Counted from the first letter of the stretch, positions 1 through 11,880 are shown. The stretch: 64,000 nt of DNA from Erpobdella octoculata (GCA_963978895.1 OZ022241.1:18734273-18798272); one strand, 5' to 3'. Made by a program: numbers and translations. Notes: a model not told the origin generated them from the sequence alone.

Positions 1-249
1 ATTTACGTAGGTTTTCACCCCATAAAACCATACACATTTATTTATGTGAAAACTGTGGAGTTTTAATCTCTCTGTCGTTTAAAAGCCATGGGTTTTGCAT
101 GTAATACATTGAAATAAATTTTCAAAACTTTTTATAAAGAAATTTGATTTGTACCAATTAATGGCCATGGAGTACCATTAACTGGCCACCCGGCCAGTAA
201 TAGGTCCAACCAATGTGCATTTACTTTCACTGGCCAGTATATAAAAAAA

Positions 250-531
250 CTACTTTGAACATGATGTACAGGTAAAATCTTTATTTAAATCAACGTTATA
301 AAATGTTCCACAATTACTTGCACATGAGATGTGGCAACGAATTTTGACACATTCAATGTATTGAACCCAATCATTACTGTTCTTGGTGTTTTCAGTCAAA
401 ATACAATCCACTGCCAATTTGTTTCTTGTTTTTGTCGTCTCTTGGCTTAGTAGTTTTACTTTTTGATAACTAACCATCACCTTTTTTGAAACGGATTCTA
501 TGCTTTCTTTGGCATTCTGTTGTCTTTTCAT
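250..531 (-). pseudogene. Cysteine-rich C-terminal tail, probably of a pogo/Tigger-like transposase
   Basis: Open frame of 93 codons on the minus strand. Its last third has the order WVQYIEC, CHISC, FTCTSC, which looks like a PHD-like zinc-binding tail (C..C..H..C..C..C). Such tails occur at the C-terminus of some pogo/Tigger transposases of invertebrates. The transposase core of that type lies upstream on the same strand (1552-2323), so this is probably the end of the same element, separated by AT-rich DNA and a minisatellite. The expected first Cys pair is altered (WVQYIEC where WVQC is usual). An unrelated zinc-binding protein remains possible. Confidence 0.4.
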
Positions 532-1116
532 TTTTTTTGCAACTTTGACGGTTTTCTTATTAATTTTTAAGTTTTAAGCTTCATTTGAAATGAGGAAAAT
601 ATATTTCATATTTGTTTTCCTATTATCTCCATTTTTGCAAATTTGATTTGAAATTGACAAATTAATGTGAAATAGAAAGAAATGGTGTTCGTTCAAGACA
701 TTGGCGTTAAATAAATTTGATTTGATTTGATTTGTTGAGTGACTTCCTTTTTTAAAGTTTTTACCAATGCTTTTATTAACTCGTCGTCTCTGTTTCTCTG
801 TCTGTCTGTTTCTCTGTCTGTTTCAAATCTTGCAATCAATTTTTGAGTCACTTCCTGATGATAGATTTTTTTCAAATTTTGCATACATGCTCAAAATAGA
901 AGACAATGCAATATTCAATTATTAGTTTTACAATAAGTCAATTAATTAAGTTAATTTTAATTAATTTCGATATTTCGATATAATTAAGATATTTCGACTT
1001 TAATATAAAATAAAAGAGTAATATAAAAAAAAATTGATTGCAAAATTTGTGTTTTAATTACATATAAGAGCATTGGTTTTAAAAATTCGTTTTAAATTTA
1101 TTTGTTTTAATTGAAA
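532..1116. other. AT-rich stretch without a recognisable gene
   Basis: AT-rich sequence with short oligo-A/T runs and a small CTGT-rich patch at 785-830. It may be decayed interior of the pogo-like element. No conserved coding signal was seen. Confidence 0.5.
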
Positions 1117-1534
1117 ATTACTATTTAATTCTTCTTAAACTATATTACTATTTAATTCTACTTAAACTGTATTACTATTTAATTCTACTTAATCTATATT
1201 ACTATTTAATTCTACTTAAACTATATTACGATTTAATTCTACTTAAACTATATTACTATTTAATTCTACTTAAACTATATTACGATTTAATTCTACTTAA
1301 ACTATATTAATATTTAATTCTACTTAAATTATATTAATATTTAATTCTACTTAAACTATATTAATATTTAATTCTACTTAAACTATGTTACTATTTAATT
1401 CTACCTAAACTATATTACTATTTAATTCTACTTAAACTATATTACGATTTAATTCTTCTTAAACTATATTACTATTTAATTCTACTTAAACTATATTACT
1501 ATTTAATTCTACTTAAACTATATTACTATTTACA
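1117..1534. repeat. 27-bp minisatellite
   Basis: About 15 head-to-tail copies of a 27-bp AT-rich unit built on ATTACTATTTAATTCTACTT followed by AAACTAT. Copies differ by single substitutions (for example ATTAATATT for ATTACTATT). The array lies between the two parts of the pogo-like pseudogene. Confidence 0.9.
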
Positions 1535-1551
1535 TTCCTTCAATCAACTAT

Positions 1552-2323
1552 TTATTCCTGGTGCTCTTGTGATGCTGCCGGATATGTTTCTTGTGTGTTA
1601 TTATAAAGAAGATTTGGCAAACATGCTTCTTCTGAAACGGCACTGAGATTAAATGGATAAATACCGCATGAACAAAAATCTGATTTTATATTGGATTCAG
1701 TCATTGACTTTTCCAAAACCTTTCCAGCAAATTTCAAATAGGCAATCACACACCAGGATAATCATTCATCAGCTTTTGGCATACATTTCCATACGCATAT
1801 CTAAATGGTTTGAAAACAGTCCTGTCACATGGCTGTAGACAATTAGAGGTGTGGGCTGGTAGCCCAACAATATGGATTTAATTGTCCAATGCCAGATCAA
1901 GTAATTCCACAAAATTGTAAGAGTAGCGTCCATCCAATATAAGAATTTAGGGCCAGGCAAGTCCAAAGTTTGCTAAAAATATCTTCTCAAATTAAAATTT
2001 ATCAATGCCTTGTCTGGTTCAGCTTTTTTTTCCAAAACATTTCATATAGCACCTTTTGGAAAATTTTCCACATCAAATCTATAAAGTGTACGCAGAGTTT
2101 TACCTTTAGCAATTACATGAAGTGGAATTTTTGATCCAGCAGCACTGACACGTGCTATAATTGTAATGGTCTCCTTGTGCCCACTGGTTCTGCTTTGGAT
2201 GTATTTAAAACCTTTTGTTGTATTAACACGTCTTGTCTTAAGTTCGAGTTGTAAACTAGTTTTATCCAAAATCCAACTTTGTGGATGGTAGATTGCAAAC
2301 ATCAACCAAATTGGAAATTGCAA
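1552..2323 (-). pseudogene. Decayed pogo/Tigger-like (DDE_1) transposase
   Basis: Three adjacent minus-strand open frames in different phases read as one transposase. The N-terminal piece (2042-2323) has DKTSLQLELKTRRV and GHKETITIIARVSAAGSKIP, matching the DDE_1 core around the first catalytic Asp (usually DETG; here DKTS, so the Glu is replaced). The middle piece (1769-1966) carries remnants of the second-Asp region and of the HTTHLLQPLD block (read here as YSHVTGLFSNHLD). The last piece (1552-1749) has CGIYPFNLSAV, the CGIYPFNP block typical of the C-terminal part. Frameshifts, stops and altered catalytic residues mark it as inactive. Confidence 0.75.
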
Positions 2324-2514
2324 CCTTTTAAATTAAAATAGCATATTTGTTGATTCCTATAAATGCAATGGCTAAAGACATTTCATTACAAATTTTAATG
2401 TTTTGGTGGACGTTGATCTGTTCTTTCTCGTTGACACTTTTTGTTGTTTGTTTCGCTCGTTCAGTTATGTTTGAACTTCCTCAATTTTAATTCTTCAATG
2501 CATTGGTTCAGTCC

Positions 2515-2665
2515 TGCAAGCTGTGATATTTCAGTTAAAACTTTCCAGTTACAGTTACAGTTAAAGTTACAACATTTTTCAGTTGTCAGTTAAAGTTATT
2601 TTTCCACAAACATTTTTCAGTTACTATTACAGTTATTCATTTTTAAGTTAAAGTTACAGTTAACT
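2515..2665. repeat. Degenerate AGTTAAAGTTACAGTT-type repeat
   Basis: Irregular repetition of AGTTA(C/A)AGTTA words. A similar stretch lies at 3890-4040, on the other side of the hAT and LINE fragments. Such short subterminal repeats are common near hAT transposon ends, so the two stretches may mark the ends of one hAT element. Confidence 0.45.
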
Positions 2666-2830
2666 GTGGTACAATGAAAATGGTAAAACATGTTCTTAGA
2701 GAACCAAAAATGGTAAAACATGTTCTTAGAGAACCTGTTCCTTTTTCCTGCAGTCATATCACTGCAAACTGAGAAAACACGCTCAACACAAACTTCTGAG
2801 TGCAGTCTCCGAGGCTGTCCAGAAACATAT
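2655..2830 (-). pseudogene. hAT transposase C-terminal (dimerisation) fragment
   Basis: Read on the minus strand from about 2829, the sequence gives EVCVERVFSVCSDMTAGKRN, which matches the hAT dimerisation motif (usually ..SVERxFSxAG..). A 30-bp direct duplication (2676-2705 and 2706-2735) repeats the peptide FSKNMFYHF downstream. The fragment is short and the rest of the transposase was not found, so it is a pseudogene. It lies between two AGTTA-rich stretches that may be the element's subterminal repeats. Confidence 0.6.
2676..2735. repeat. 30-bp direct duplication
   Basis: Two adjacent 30-bp copies containing TGGTAAAACATGTTCTTAGA, nearly identical, inside the hAT fragment. Confidence 0.9.
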
Positions 2831-2969
2831 TCCTGTTTGATTAATTGCTAATATTTTTAGGCACTAAGATAAGCAATAATTTTTTCAGAAACTGAATTTT
2901 CATGCCTAGATTGCTTGCTCAAAAAAACTAGAAGCTTCAATTTCTTGGCAAATTTCAGTCTAGCGTCTG

Positions 2970-3663
2970 CAATCTTGGAGTACACCTCAACGCTCAGCTG
3001 GCCATGAAAACCCAAATACAACGCATCCGTCCGTCATTCTCTTTCTGCAAAGGCATGTTCAGTCCTTGTACACGTATTTATCACTAGGAGGCTTGTTTAC
3101 TGTAGCAGCCTGTTGGTTGCAGTCGGAGTAGCGGCCCCAGAAGACGCAAATTTGACAAAAGTTCGGCTGACATTCGAGACCGCCTTCACTGACTGCTTGT
3201 TCATTTAAAGAGTAAATTCAAGTTGGGCTTCCTTATTTACTGGTGTCTGCGTGGCAGCGCTCCTGCATACCTCAAAGTAATGCTACAACTGAATTCCGAT
3301 GTTCCAGCTATCCACCGTCTTCGCTCAACAACCCAAGGCAGATTAATCATTTCTCGAACAAGCACTAAAAAGTTTGAACCAAGAGCATTTTTAATAGCAG
3401 GACCAGGCTTCTGGAACAGCCTGCCTGATAGCGTGAGAGATGAAAAACCAAGTTCTACGTTATTTAAACAGCTACTAAAAACTTTCGCTGTAAGGAATGT
3501 ACAATTACAGTTATACTACAATCACAACAGCACTATCAATAACAAAAGGCTGCGACTAACTAAACAGCGCCATTTTAAATTGCTTTTATTTAACTTCATT
3601 CGTCTCTCTGTTTGTTTTTTGTTTGTTTGTTTGTTTGTCTGTTTGTCTGTTTGTCTGTGGTGA
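2970..3663 (+). pseudogene. CR1/L2-superfamily LINE, C-terminal fragment of the reverse transcriptase ORF
   Basis: At 2970-3080 the plus strand reads NLGVHLNAQLAMKTQIQRIR, the post-RT block usually written DLGVxLDxxLSMxxHI. After a decayed stretch the frame resumes with KFKLGFLIYWCLRGSAPAYL, then RLRSTTQGRLIISRT and GPGFWNSLPDSVR (3215-3480). These are the well-known C-terminal blocks of CR1/L2-like LINEs. There are stops between the blocks and no polymerase core, so this is a 5'-truncated dead copy. A (TTTG/TCTG) run closes the frame at 3600-3660. The family matches the fragment at 8948-9913, which lies on the other strand. Confidence 0.85.
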
Positions 3664-4719
3664 TCAAATCTTAGAAACAAAAATTCACCCACTTTTCAAC
3701 CACCTAGAGCTCTAAAACTCCCAGGAAAGCTTTATTTAGGATGACAATTAATGAATTGAATGTTTAACTAGTACGGATATTTATGCTTAAGTTCGTTTAC
3801 TCAGTTAAAGAGGCAAATAAAAGCATTTAAAAAAGTTATTTTTTTTATCTTTACTTGTCTAGAAAATTGTTCTGTTAGTAATTTATTTTCTATTATTTAA
3901 CTGAATTTATTATTCAGTTACTATTACAGTTAAAGTTATTGATCATTTTTCAGTTACTCTTAGTATTACAATTAACTGTCCATTATTTTTTTCTTATTTT
4001 CCGTTTTCAGTTAGTATTACAGTTAACTTGAACATCACTGCCTGCAAGTGTTATTTTCTGCAAGGCATTATTTTGATGAGCTAAAACAGATCGTTCGCCC
4101 TGAAAAAATTAATAAATTTATTGCAATAATGTTGCAAAAAATCACTTATATTTTCAACAGGTTATTTTTGTTTTAAATACCCGTAAGATTAAAATGCTTA
4201 CAATGGATTTATTAGGGATTGTCCAACGGCTGCCTTTCGAAAAATCCGAACATATGGCACGTTAAAAAATTTTAGCTTCTTACTTTAAAACATATATTTC
4301 TGCAGCGTTGAAAACCCTTGGATGTAAAACACAGATTTAAATAAAACGTGGAATAATGGGAATGTTCAAAACATTCTCGTTGTCAAGACGTCAAAGCAAT
4401 GGGTCCAGAATGTTCGGAGACCATCAGTTTGGAACAATCGAAGAGTTACATTTTTAGTTAGTTCACGATGCAATTATAAATTGAACTAAACAGAAGCAGA
4501 TCGACTTGTATGACCGAGAACTTTGTTCATGATTTTGGTGAAACACTTCTTGCAGGCACAAAAATACTGCACTTGCTTTCATTTCCATTTAATTTCATGC
4601 ACCTCATATATCAGTGAAACTTTCACCATAAATCGGTGTTGCATGTAAGATTTTCTTCCAAATTTAATTTTCCAGTTTGCTCTGAAAAGTCAAAAAATAT
4701 AAAAGACCGATAAAACCAT
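3664..4719 (+). other. Non-coding transposon-derived DNA
   Basis: AT-rich. Holds the second AGTTA-type repeat stretch (3890-4040); the rest shows no recognisable feature. Confidence 0.5.
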
Positions 4720-4985
4720 TAACTGCTACTCAAAAACTGTAAGTACTACAGATGTAAAAATTAGCATTTAGTATCTGCTAAAAAGATAAAAATATACGTA
4801 TTTTACCAATTTTTGATAATTTGGTTTACAGTACTTTAAATGTGGGGTGGAAAATGAAATATTTGCTTCAAAACTCCAAAAACTAAAAATGTTAAAGTTT
4901 TGCAATTTAGTGCCGAGATAATTTTTTTTTTTTATTATTCATCTATTTTAAACCAATAAATTTTTCAATTATATGTCTCGTCATT
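4720..4985 (+). repeat. Satellite unit left of the Penelope-like insertion
   Basis: Contains the unit core AAAACTGTAAGTACTACAGA, followed by TGTAAAAATTAG, TTTTACCAATTTT and ATGTGGGGTGGAAAAT. The same order of words recurs at 5860-6520, so the Penelope-like fragment interrupts a satellite array. Confidence 0.7.
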
Positions 4986-4989
4986 TTAA

Positions 4990-5715
4990 ATGGATGAAAA
5001 GGGCTTTAAAAACTTGTTAAGAAAGATGACCAACGTTAAGTGGTCAATTGTGTTCAATAGAGCCTGTTTTAAAGAAAATATTATTCCAAAATATGTCAAA
5101 AATTACTTAAGCTCTAAGAAGGTACTCCTAGACCAAACCCCTCAGTCTGCAGATCAATTTATTAGCGCTGAGCTAAAAAATGCAAAAGAGAAGTTAGCTG
5201 AAATGAACCAAGAATACGACCTATATTTACAACAGTTGTCTGAACTTAACGACGAAGAAATGAGTCATCGGCTTGAATCATTCAACTCAAAATATAACAC
5301 AAAAAAGAGAAACGTTATTGTTGACAAGTTGTCTCGACTTTACGGTGGACAATATCTCATGAAAAGTGATGTCTGTCATTATGTTAATATGTCAAAACAC
5401 GTACTGACTAAATACCAGATAGAATTCTTGCAAATGGGCTTTAATCGCCACGTCGGTGGTCGATATGATCGTCTTCAAAAGCAGACAGAACTCGAAATTC
5501 TATACTAACTGATCACACCATTAAGCACAAATTAACAAGTACTTGTTAAAGAAAGCTTAAAAGCGTCTTTAATTGCTGAGAGTTACTTTCATAGAAATAA
5601 AAAAAGAACATTTCTTTCACAACATCTAGCTGTAGCTGCTAAAGCACTTAAAACCAACGATGATATCGTTTTGCGGAAGGCGGACAAGTCAAGTCGTCTC
5701 AAGTATATCTCAAAA
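4990..5715 (+). pseudogene. Penelope-like retroelement, N-terminal part of the RT ORF
   Basis: Starts at ATG 4990 with a 172-codon open frame. The end of it, QIEFLQMGFNRHVGGRYDR then QKQTELEILY, is the conserved block ahead of the Penelope-like RT domain (family form: FLNLGLNCH..YDxLxKxxELEILY). Past the stop at 5506, frameshifted remnants continue to a block read as AAKALKTNDDIVLRKADKSS at about 5640-5700 (family: PDIVIRKADKSS). The frame then stops at satellite DNA. The catalytic core and GIY-YIG nuclease are missing, so the copy is 3'-truncated and inactive. Confidence 0.85.
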
Positions 5716-5859
5716 ACCAAAAATGAAAAAGTTTTGAAATTTGGCATTAAGATTCTTCTTAAAATATAAAAAAAACAGGTGTTTCAGCATTTTTTGCAAA
5801 TTTGGTTTCCAGGACCTCAAATGTTGGATGGAAAATAGGGTTATTTGTTTGTTAAAGTA

Positions 5860-6520
5860 ACTGCTACTTAAAAACTGTAAGAGCTACAGATGTAAAAATT
5901 AATATTTAGTATCTACTCAAAAAATAATGCTATACGTGTTTCACCATTTTTTGAAACTTTGGTTTCCAGGACCTCAAATGTGGAGTGGAAAATAGAGTTA
6001 TTTGTTTTCTGAAATAACTGCGATTCAAAAACTGTAAAAGCTACAGATGTAGTAATTAGTATTTAATATCTACTCTAAAAACAATGATATACGTGTTTCA
6101 CCATTTACTGGGATCCAGTACTATCTGTTTTGGAGGGTTGCAGTAACGTTTAGGTCTTGCCTCCGGTTATATTCCTGTTGGAATGTGTGTCAACTCCTCC
6201 AGATTGACTTCTAGTCCATACTCCCAACATTTTAAAATACTTTGAAACTAAAAATACTACAGATATAAAAATAAGTAATTAGATATTACTTAGATAACAA
6301 AGTTACACATGTTTTACCAATTTTATTTTTGAATCCACGATTACAAATGTAGGGTGCAGAAAAGAATTAATTGCTTGAAAACTCAATAACTTAAAATGTA
6401 AACAGAGCCGGCCTGTATGTAAAAACATTAAAATTCAGTATATCGATTTTTTTAAATAATAAGATACAACTTTTATTATTTTTTTGAAAAATTAGTTTCC
6501 AAGCTTTGAGGTTTTGTGCC
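5860..6520 (+). repeat. Degenerate satellite of about 147 bp
   Basis: At least three to four diverged units begin near 5866, 6013, 6240 and 6400. Shared words: AAAACTGTAA(G/A)AGCTACAG, TGTTTCACCATTTT, TTGGTTTCCAGGACCTCAAA and ATGTGGAGTGGAAAAT. Spacing between the two clearest units is about 147 bp. About 90 bp at 6110-6200 do not fit the unit. Confidence 0.7.
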
Positions 6521-6539
6521 CTTTAAAACTGGCTGAGTC

Positions 6540-7440
<901 letters not shown>

Positions 7441-7489
7441 TAATACATACATAACTTACCGAAAAGGGAATTATGTATGTAGATAATAA

Positions 7490-7925
7490 TCATAATCGTA
7501 CTCGTAATCGTAATCGTATTCGTAACCGTAACCGTAACCGTAACCGTAACCGTAACCGTAACCATAACAATAACCATAACCATGACCTTAACCATAACCA
7601 TAACCATAACCATAACCATAACCATAACCATAACCATAACCATAACCATAACCATAACCATAACCATAACCATAACCATAACCATAACCATAACCATAAC
7701 CATAACCATGACTATAACCATAACCATAACCATAACCATAACCATAACCATAACCATAACCATAACCATAACCATAACCATAACCATAACCATAACTATA
7801 ACCATAACCATAACCATAACCATAACCATAACCATAACCATAATCATAACCGTAATCGTAATCGTAATCGTAATCGTAATCGTTATCATAACCATAATCA
7901 TAATCATAATCATAATCATAATCAT
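7490..7925. repeat. Hexanucleotide array (CCATAA)n with (CCGTAA)n and (CATAAT)n edges
   Basis: Core of about 45 CCATAA units at 7560-7845. The left edge (7500-7560) is CGTAAC/CGTAAT and the right edge (7840-7925) is CGTAAT and CATAAT. All three reading frames are open by period, so the long frames here are artefacts. Confidence 0.95.
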
Positions 7926-8640
7926 AACCCTTCACCTCACTCAACAGAGATAATGAAGTCATTAAAAACTCTCTCAACATTCAATGGCTTCATATGGCTA
8001 CTTTATTGGATCCACGTTTAAAAAAATTGAAATGTTTGCCTAAAAGTGAACGTGCAGAAGTATGGAAAGATCTACAAAGACTTCATGCACGTGAGAATAA
8101 TCAGTTGACACCAAACGATTCAACTTCTGGTTACTATTTTATTTTTTTTATCAAAGTGTTAACATTTATTTTGGACTAGAATCTAAATATAAAGAGCAAA
8201 ATTTAATTTAATTTTTTTATTTTTAGAAGTCATTATTTAATCTCGTAAATATTTTTTATCTAGAACCACCAACAAAGAAACGGAAAATGTTGGAAATGGA
8301 TGATTCGGATTCTGACGATGAGCTTCTTCGGCCGCGATCGTCGTTTGCTCCTTTTGAACAATATAAAAATGAGCCGCAGATTGATCTGTCTGAATGTCCT
8401 TTGGAATGGTGGAGAAAGCATGAAGGTGCATATGCTAATTTAGCGAAATTGGCACGAAAATTCTTGGCTTCTCCAGCTACAACTGTCCCGTGCGAACGAT
8501 TATTTTTAGTGAACAGAAATGTCTTTAGTGCTGTGTGGAAACTGGCTGAACTGGATGTAGAAATGATGTGGAAAAGAAGTTTGTTCTACATTTTAGGCCC
8601 AATGACGTCGATGGATCTTCCGTCAAGCGTCGTGCGATGA
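7926..8640 (+). pseudogene. hAT transposase C-terminal fragment (ZBED-like)
   Basis: The plus strand reads HMATLLDPRLKKLK at about 7988-8030, the block between catalytic core and dimerisation domain, then continues to about 8130. An AT-rich interruption of about 120 bp follows (possible intron, or decay). The frame resumes at about 8265 with KKRKMLEMDDSDSDDELL and then PLEWWRKHEGAYANLAKLAR and PATTVPCERLF, the hAT dimerisation domain (family: ..SSVPSERLFSxAG). The last motif is damaged (LFLVNRNVFS). The catalytic core is absent. Beyond 8525 the reading is not hAT-like and may belong to another element. Confidence 0.85.
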
Positions 8641-8689
8641 ACCGGCGGTGGAGTGAGGAGACCCCTGGATGCTGATCTGAGCCTCTGCC

Positions 8690-8885
8690 GGCCCGGTATA
8701 TTAGCAACATACATACTTACATACATAATTTAATTTGTATGTATATAGATAGACTACCCTTTATTCTAAGACCTACCAAATCTACACAAAAAATTTCATA
8801 AAAATCAGTTCAGCCGTTTCGGAGGAGCTTGGAGACACTATGACACGAGATTTTTATATATATAGACTACTAAACTAGAGGGTTT
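8690..8885 (+). repeat. RTE-like element tail
   Basis: A short CATA-type run (8705-8730) is followed by TTCATAAAAATCAGTTCAGC, CGTTTCGGAGGAGCTTGGAG and GACACGAGATTTTTATATAT. This module ('..cagccgtttcggaggag.. tgacacgag') is a very common 3'-end module of dispersed retroelements in invertebrates. It ends in TATATAG. Confidence 0.5.
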
Positions 8886-8947
8886 AAAGTATTATTTGAT
8901 TAGGCGTTCCCTTATCGACAAAGTCCATTACGGGAGCGCCATGTGAG

Positions 8948-9913
8948 TCACGTCCAAAAATAAAAATAAAAATAAAATAATAATGGAGGTGTCCTACAAT
9001 ATTGAATATTAATTAGTTTCATAAGCTCTTCTAAAATAAAATATATATTCCTACTCAAGAATCTGGATTTTTTAATGTCAGGATTTTTTAGCTCCTGCGA
9101 CAAGGAGTTCCAGAGTTTCGGATCAGCCATTGCGAAACCCCGGGGACCATCCGCACAGAGTGTGTCCGGGGAACATTCAGGTCGCCACGAGCGGCTGATC
9201 GAAGGCGGGAACTGTAATCACAGGAGCTGACTTGTGATATCATGTCGAGCAAGTATGGTGGAGCCAGGCCGTGCAAACACTTAAAAACCAATAGACCTAG
9301 TTTAAACTGGATTCTTTGTCTGATAGGGAGCCAGTGCAGACGTTTACGCATGTCATCCGAAACTGGGTCAAATCTCCGCTTCTTTAGAATCAGGCGAGCC
9401 GCCGAGCGCAGCACAGACTGGAGTCTGTTGATCAGTTCATCACTCAATCCTGCAAGCAGACTATTGCAGTAATCGAGTTTATTCGAGAGGAACGCATGAA
9501 CGAGAATTGTGCAAGCCTCGGTTGAGAGAGAGCCGCGGATGACTCGGAGCTGGCGAAGCTGTAAGATGATGAGCGGCAAATTTTCTGGACATAATGGCGC
9601 ATGGTCAATGGACCATCAATTGTGACACCAGGATCATTCGCCACAGGTGAAAGGTCACAGTGCACCGAAGGAGGGTCACAGATTTTATTCTGATCTTTTG
9701 TAACTGCTTTCGTCCTCCAAGCCAGATAAACTGAGTCTTGTCAGGGTTCAAATTGAGACGATTCGACGACATCCAGGTATCAATCACACCAATACATTCA
9801 GTCACATTCGTTACATGGCGGTCTGCATCGGCCGCTCCACCGACAGCATACAATTGAGCATCGTTTTTCTCTTTCTCGCTCCAGCTGCCATCCCCGCTTG
9901 CTCTCCTGCTCAC
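8948..9913 (-). pseudogene. CR1/L2-superfamily LINE, 5'-truncated RT ORF
   Basis: Minus-strand remnants in order: DAQLYAVGGAADADR (just past the catalytic YADD), WMSSNRLNLNPDKTQFIWLG (9700-9800), LRQLRVIRGSLSTEACTILV and DYCNSLLAGLSDELINRLQ (9430-9570), RLHWLPIRQRIQFKLGLLV (9270-9330), then DPKLWNSLSQELKN (9080-9125). Several frameshifts separate the blocks. Truncation lies right at the YADD motif (about 9885), where the sequence turns into CT-rich low-complexity DNA. An A/T-rich tail is at 8955-8985. It is a dead copy of the same family as 2970-3663. Confidence 0.9.
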
Positions 9914-10135
9914 TCTCCTGCTTCCTTCCTCTTCCTCTCCGCTCTCTTACTCCCGATCGCTTTTCCGCTCCCGCTCCCGCTCATTCTCACTCTCCTTTTC
10001 TCGTTCCCGCTCCAACTTGCTCTCCCGTTTCCGTTCGCGCTCGTTCTCCTGCTCCCACTTGCTTTCTCAATCCCGCTCGCTCTTCCGCTTGCTTTCCCGT
10101 CCCCTTTTTTCCCTCCTCTCCCTTTTAACCTTTTT
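9885..10135. repeat. CT-rich low-complexity tract (GCTCCCGCTC-like)
   Basis: Irregular GCTCCCGCTC/CTTTCCCGCT repetition. Frames through it encode only Leu/Pro/Phe/Ser/Ala. Confidence 0.85.
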
Positions 10136-10189
10136 GCCCATAAAACGTAAAATAGATTTAGTAAAAGTTGCTTAAGATCTTTTAAACTT

Positions 10190-10315
10190 TTTTACGTTAA
10201 CTAAATTTAAATTTTGTTACGTTAACTAAATTTAAATTTTGTTGCGTTAACTAAATTTAAATTTTGTTACGTTAACTAAATTTAAATTTTGTTACGTTAA
10301 CTAAATTTAAGTGTG
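10190..10315. repeat. 25-bp minisatellite
   Basis: Five copies of CGTTAACTAAATTTAAATTT plus TGTTA. Confidence 0.9.
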
Positions 10316-10744
10316 GTTACGCAATAACAAAAGATGTTCGTACATAGGCACTTTTGCCTTGGCCTAGGAGGTTTTTTGCTCATAAAAATGAAATAAACAG
10401 CCAATTTTTAAAAAAAAATAAATAAAAACCTTTTCCTTAATGAGTTCTATGTTGTATCAAAATTCCGTAGCTTTGGTCTAACCGTTCTCGAGTTTAGCGC
10501 TTAGCAACACATTTAGCGACTAATTTTCATTTATATAAATTATACAAGCAAGTTGGCGATAAAACGTACATAAATGAAAACAGGTTTCTTTTTAAAATCT
10601 GCTCAAAACCAGGTGTCCTGCTCTGTCTTGTAAGCTCATGAACGAGGATTTGTAAAATAAATTACATAAACAGATTTATTTAATTGTTACTTGTTATGGT
10701 TCTAAGTTAAATAATATGTGTAATCATTAAATCCTCAAATTGGT
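10316..10744. other. No recognisable feature
   Basis: Moderately AT-rich unique-looking sequence with no coding or RNA signal seen. Confidence 0.5.
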
Positions 10745-11165
10745 AGTGCATCAACAGATGAAAACATAGGAGTGCACCAACAGATCAAATCATAGGAGTA
10801 CATCAGCAGATGAAAACATAGAAGTGCATAAACAGATGAAAACATAGAAGTGCATAAACAGATGAAAACATAGGAGTGCATAAACAGATGAAAACATAGG
10901 AGTGCATAAACAGATGAAAACATAGGAGTGCATAAACAGATAAAAACATAGGAGTGCATAAGCAGATGAAATCATAGGAGTGCATAAACAGATGAAATCA
11001 TAGGAGTGCATAAACAGATGAAATCATAGGAGTGCATAAGCAGATGAAAACATTGGAGTGCATAAGCAGATGAAAACATAGGAGTGCATAAGCAGATTAA
11101 ATCATAGGAGTGCATCAACATATGAAAACATAGGAGTGCATAAACAGATGAAAACATTAAACAAA
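10745..11165. repeat. 26-bp minisatellite
   Basis: About 16 copies of CATAGGAGTGCATAAACAGA + TGAAAA, with single-base variants (CAT(A/C)AACAGA, GAAATC). Confidence 0.93.
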
Positions 11166-11199
11166 ACATTTTAAGCACACTCGTCCACACAAATAAAGA

Positions 11200-11880
11200 T
11201 GGACAGTCCTAAGTTCCAGGTGAATATTCAGTTGGGGCTTGAATGACGGACACGTACATTTGTGTGTTGTCAGCCTGGTTGGAAAAGTTTTTTGTCTGCG
11301 GTCGCATTTGGAGCCATTAAGTGAATTTTAACGTGAATTAGCATCGCATTTACTGTGGCTGACGTTGATATATGGACGACCACGAAGATCAACTCGTCAC
11401 TTGTCAACGCTGACGTAGACCGCCGTCAACGCATGCGCTACGCGACGTCGCCTGACGTAATTGCGTTAACTCTTGCGTTTCGAAAGTTCTTTAAACGCAA
11501 GAGTTCGAGAAAAATTTGCAAAAGAATTACAAGAACATAACTAATTGTCTGTTAAGCTCATGTCGCATTGAGATAATTTCGCGGGTGAAGAAAGAAGAAT
11601 GTTTGTGATGGTTTTAAGTTAAATTTACATCGGTTTTAATACTTTTTACGAAAAAACTAAGCGATGAAAGAATGCGTTTACCTGCACGTGTGAAACAGTA
11701 AAAACCCGAATTTCGTTTAAAAAATGTTCAAAATAGAAATCAATAAAATATTCATACATGTCACGTGGTGACGAGCTCTCAACAAAACATTCGCGATTTG
11801 AGCATTTGAGTTTGCAGCGAGTCCACGTGCGTATTTCTGTCATGTCAGATTGGAAGGTGGAAAACAATGAGGCACATCCG
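11200..11880. other. GC-richer unique sequence with a strong hairpin
   Basis: No gene recognised. CpG-containing words are frequent at 11350-11480 (GCATGCGCTACGCGACGTCG, CTGACGTAA). The 13-bp arms AACTCTTGCGTTT (11468-11480) and AAACGCAAGAGTT (11493-11505) form a perfect hairpin with a 12-base loop. Confidence 0.5.

Noticed and set aside
7490..7925. Interstitial telomere repeat
   Set aside because: Units are TTATGG/TTACGG, not TTAGGG, and the zones drift as an ordinary microsatellite.
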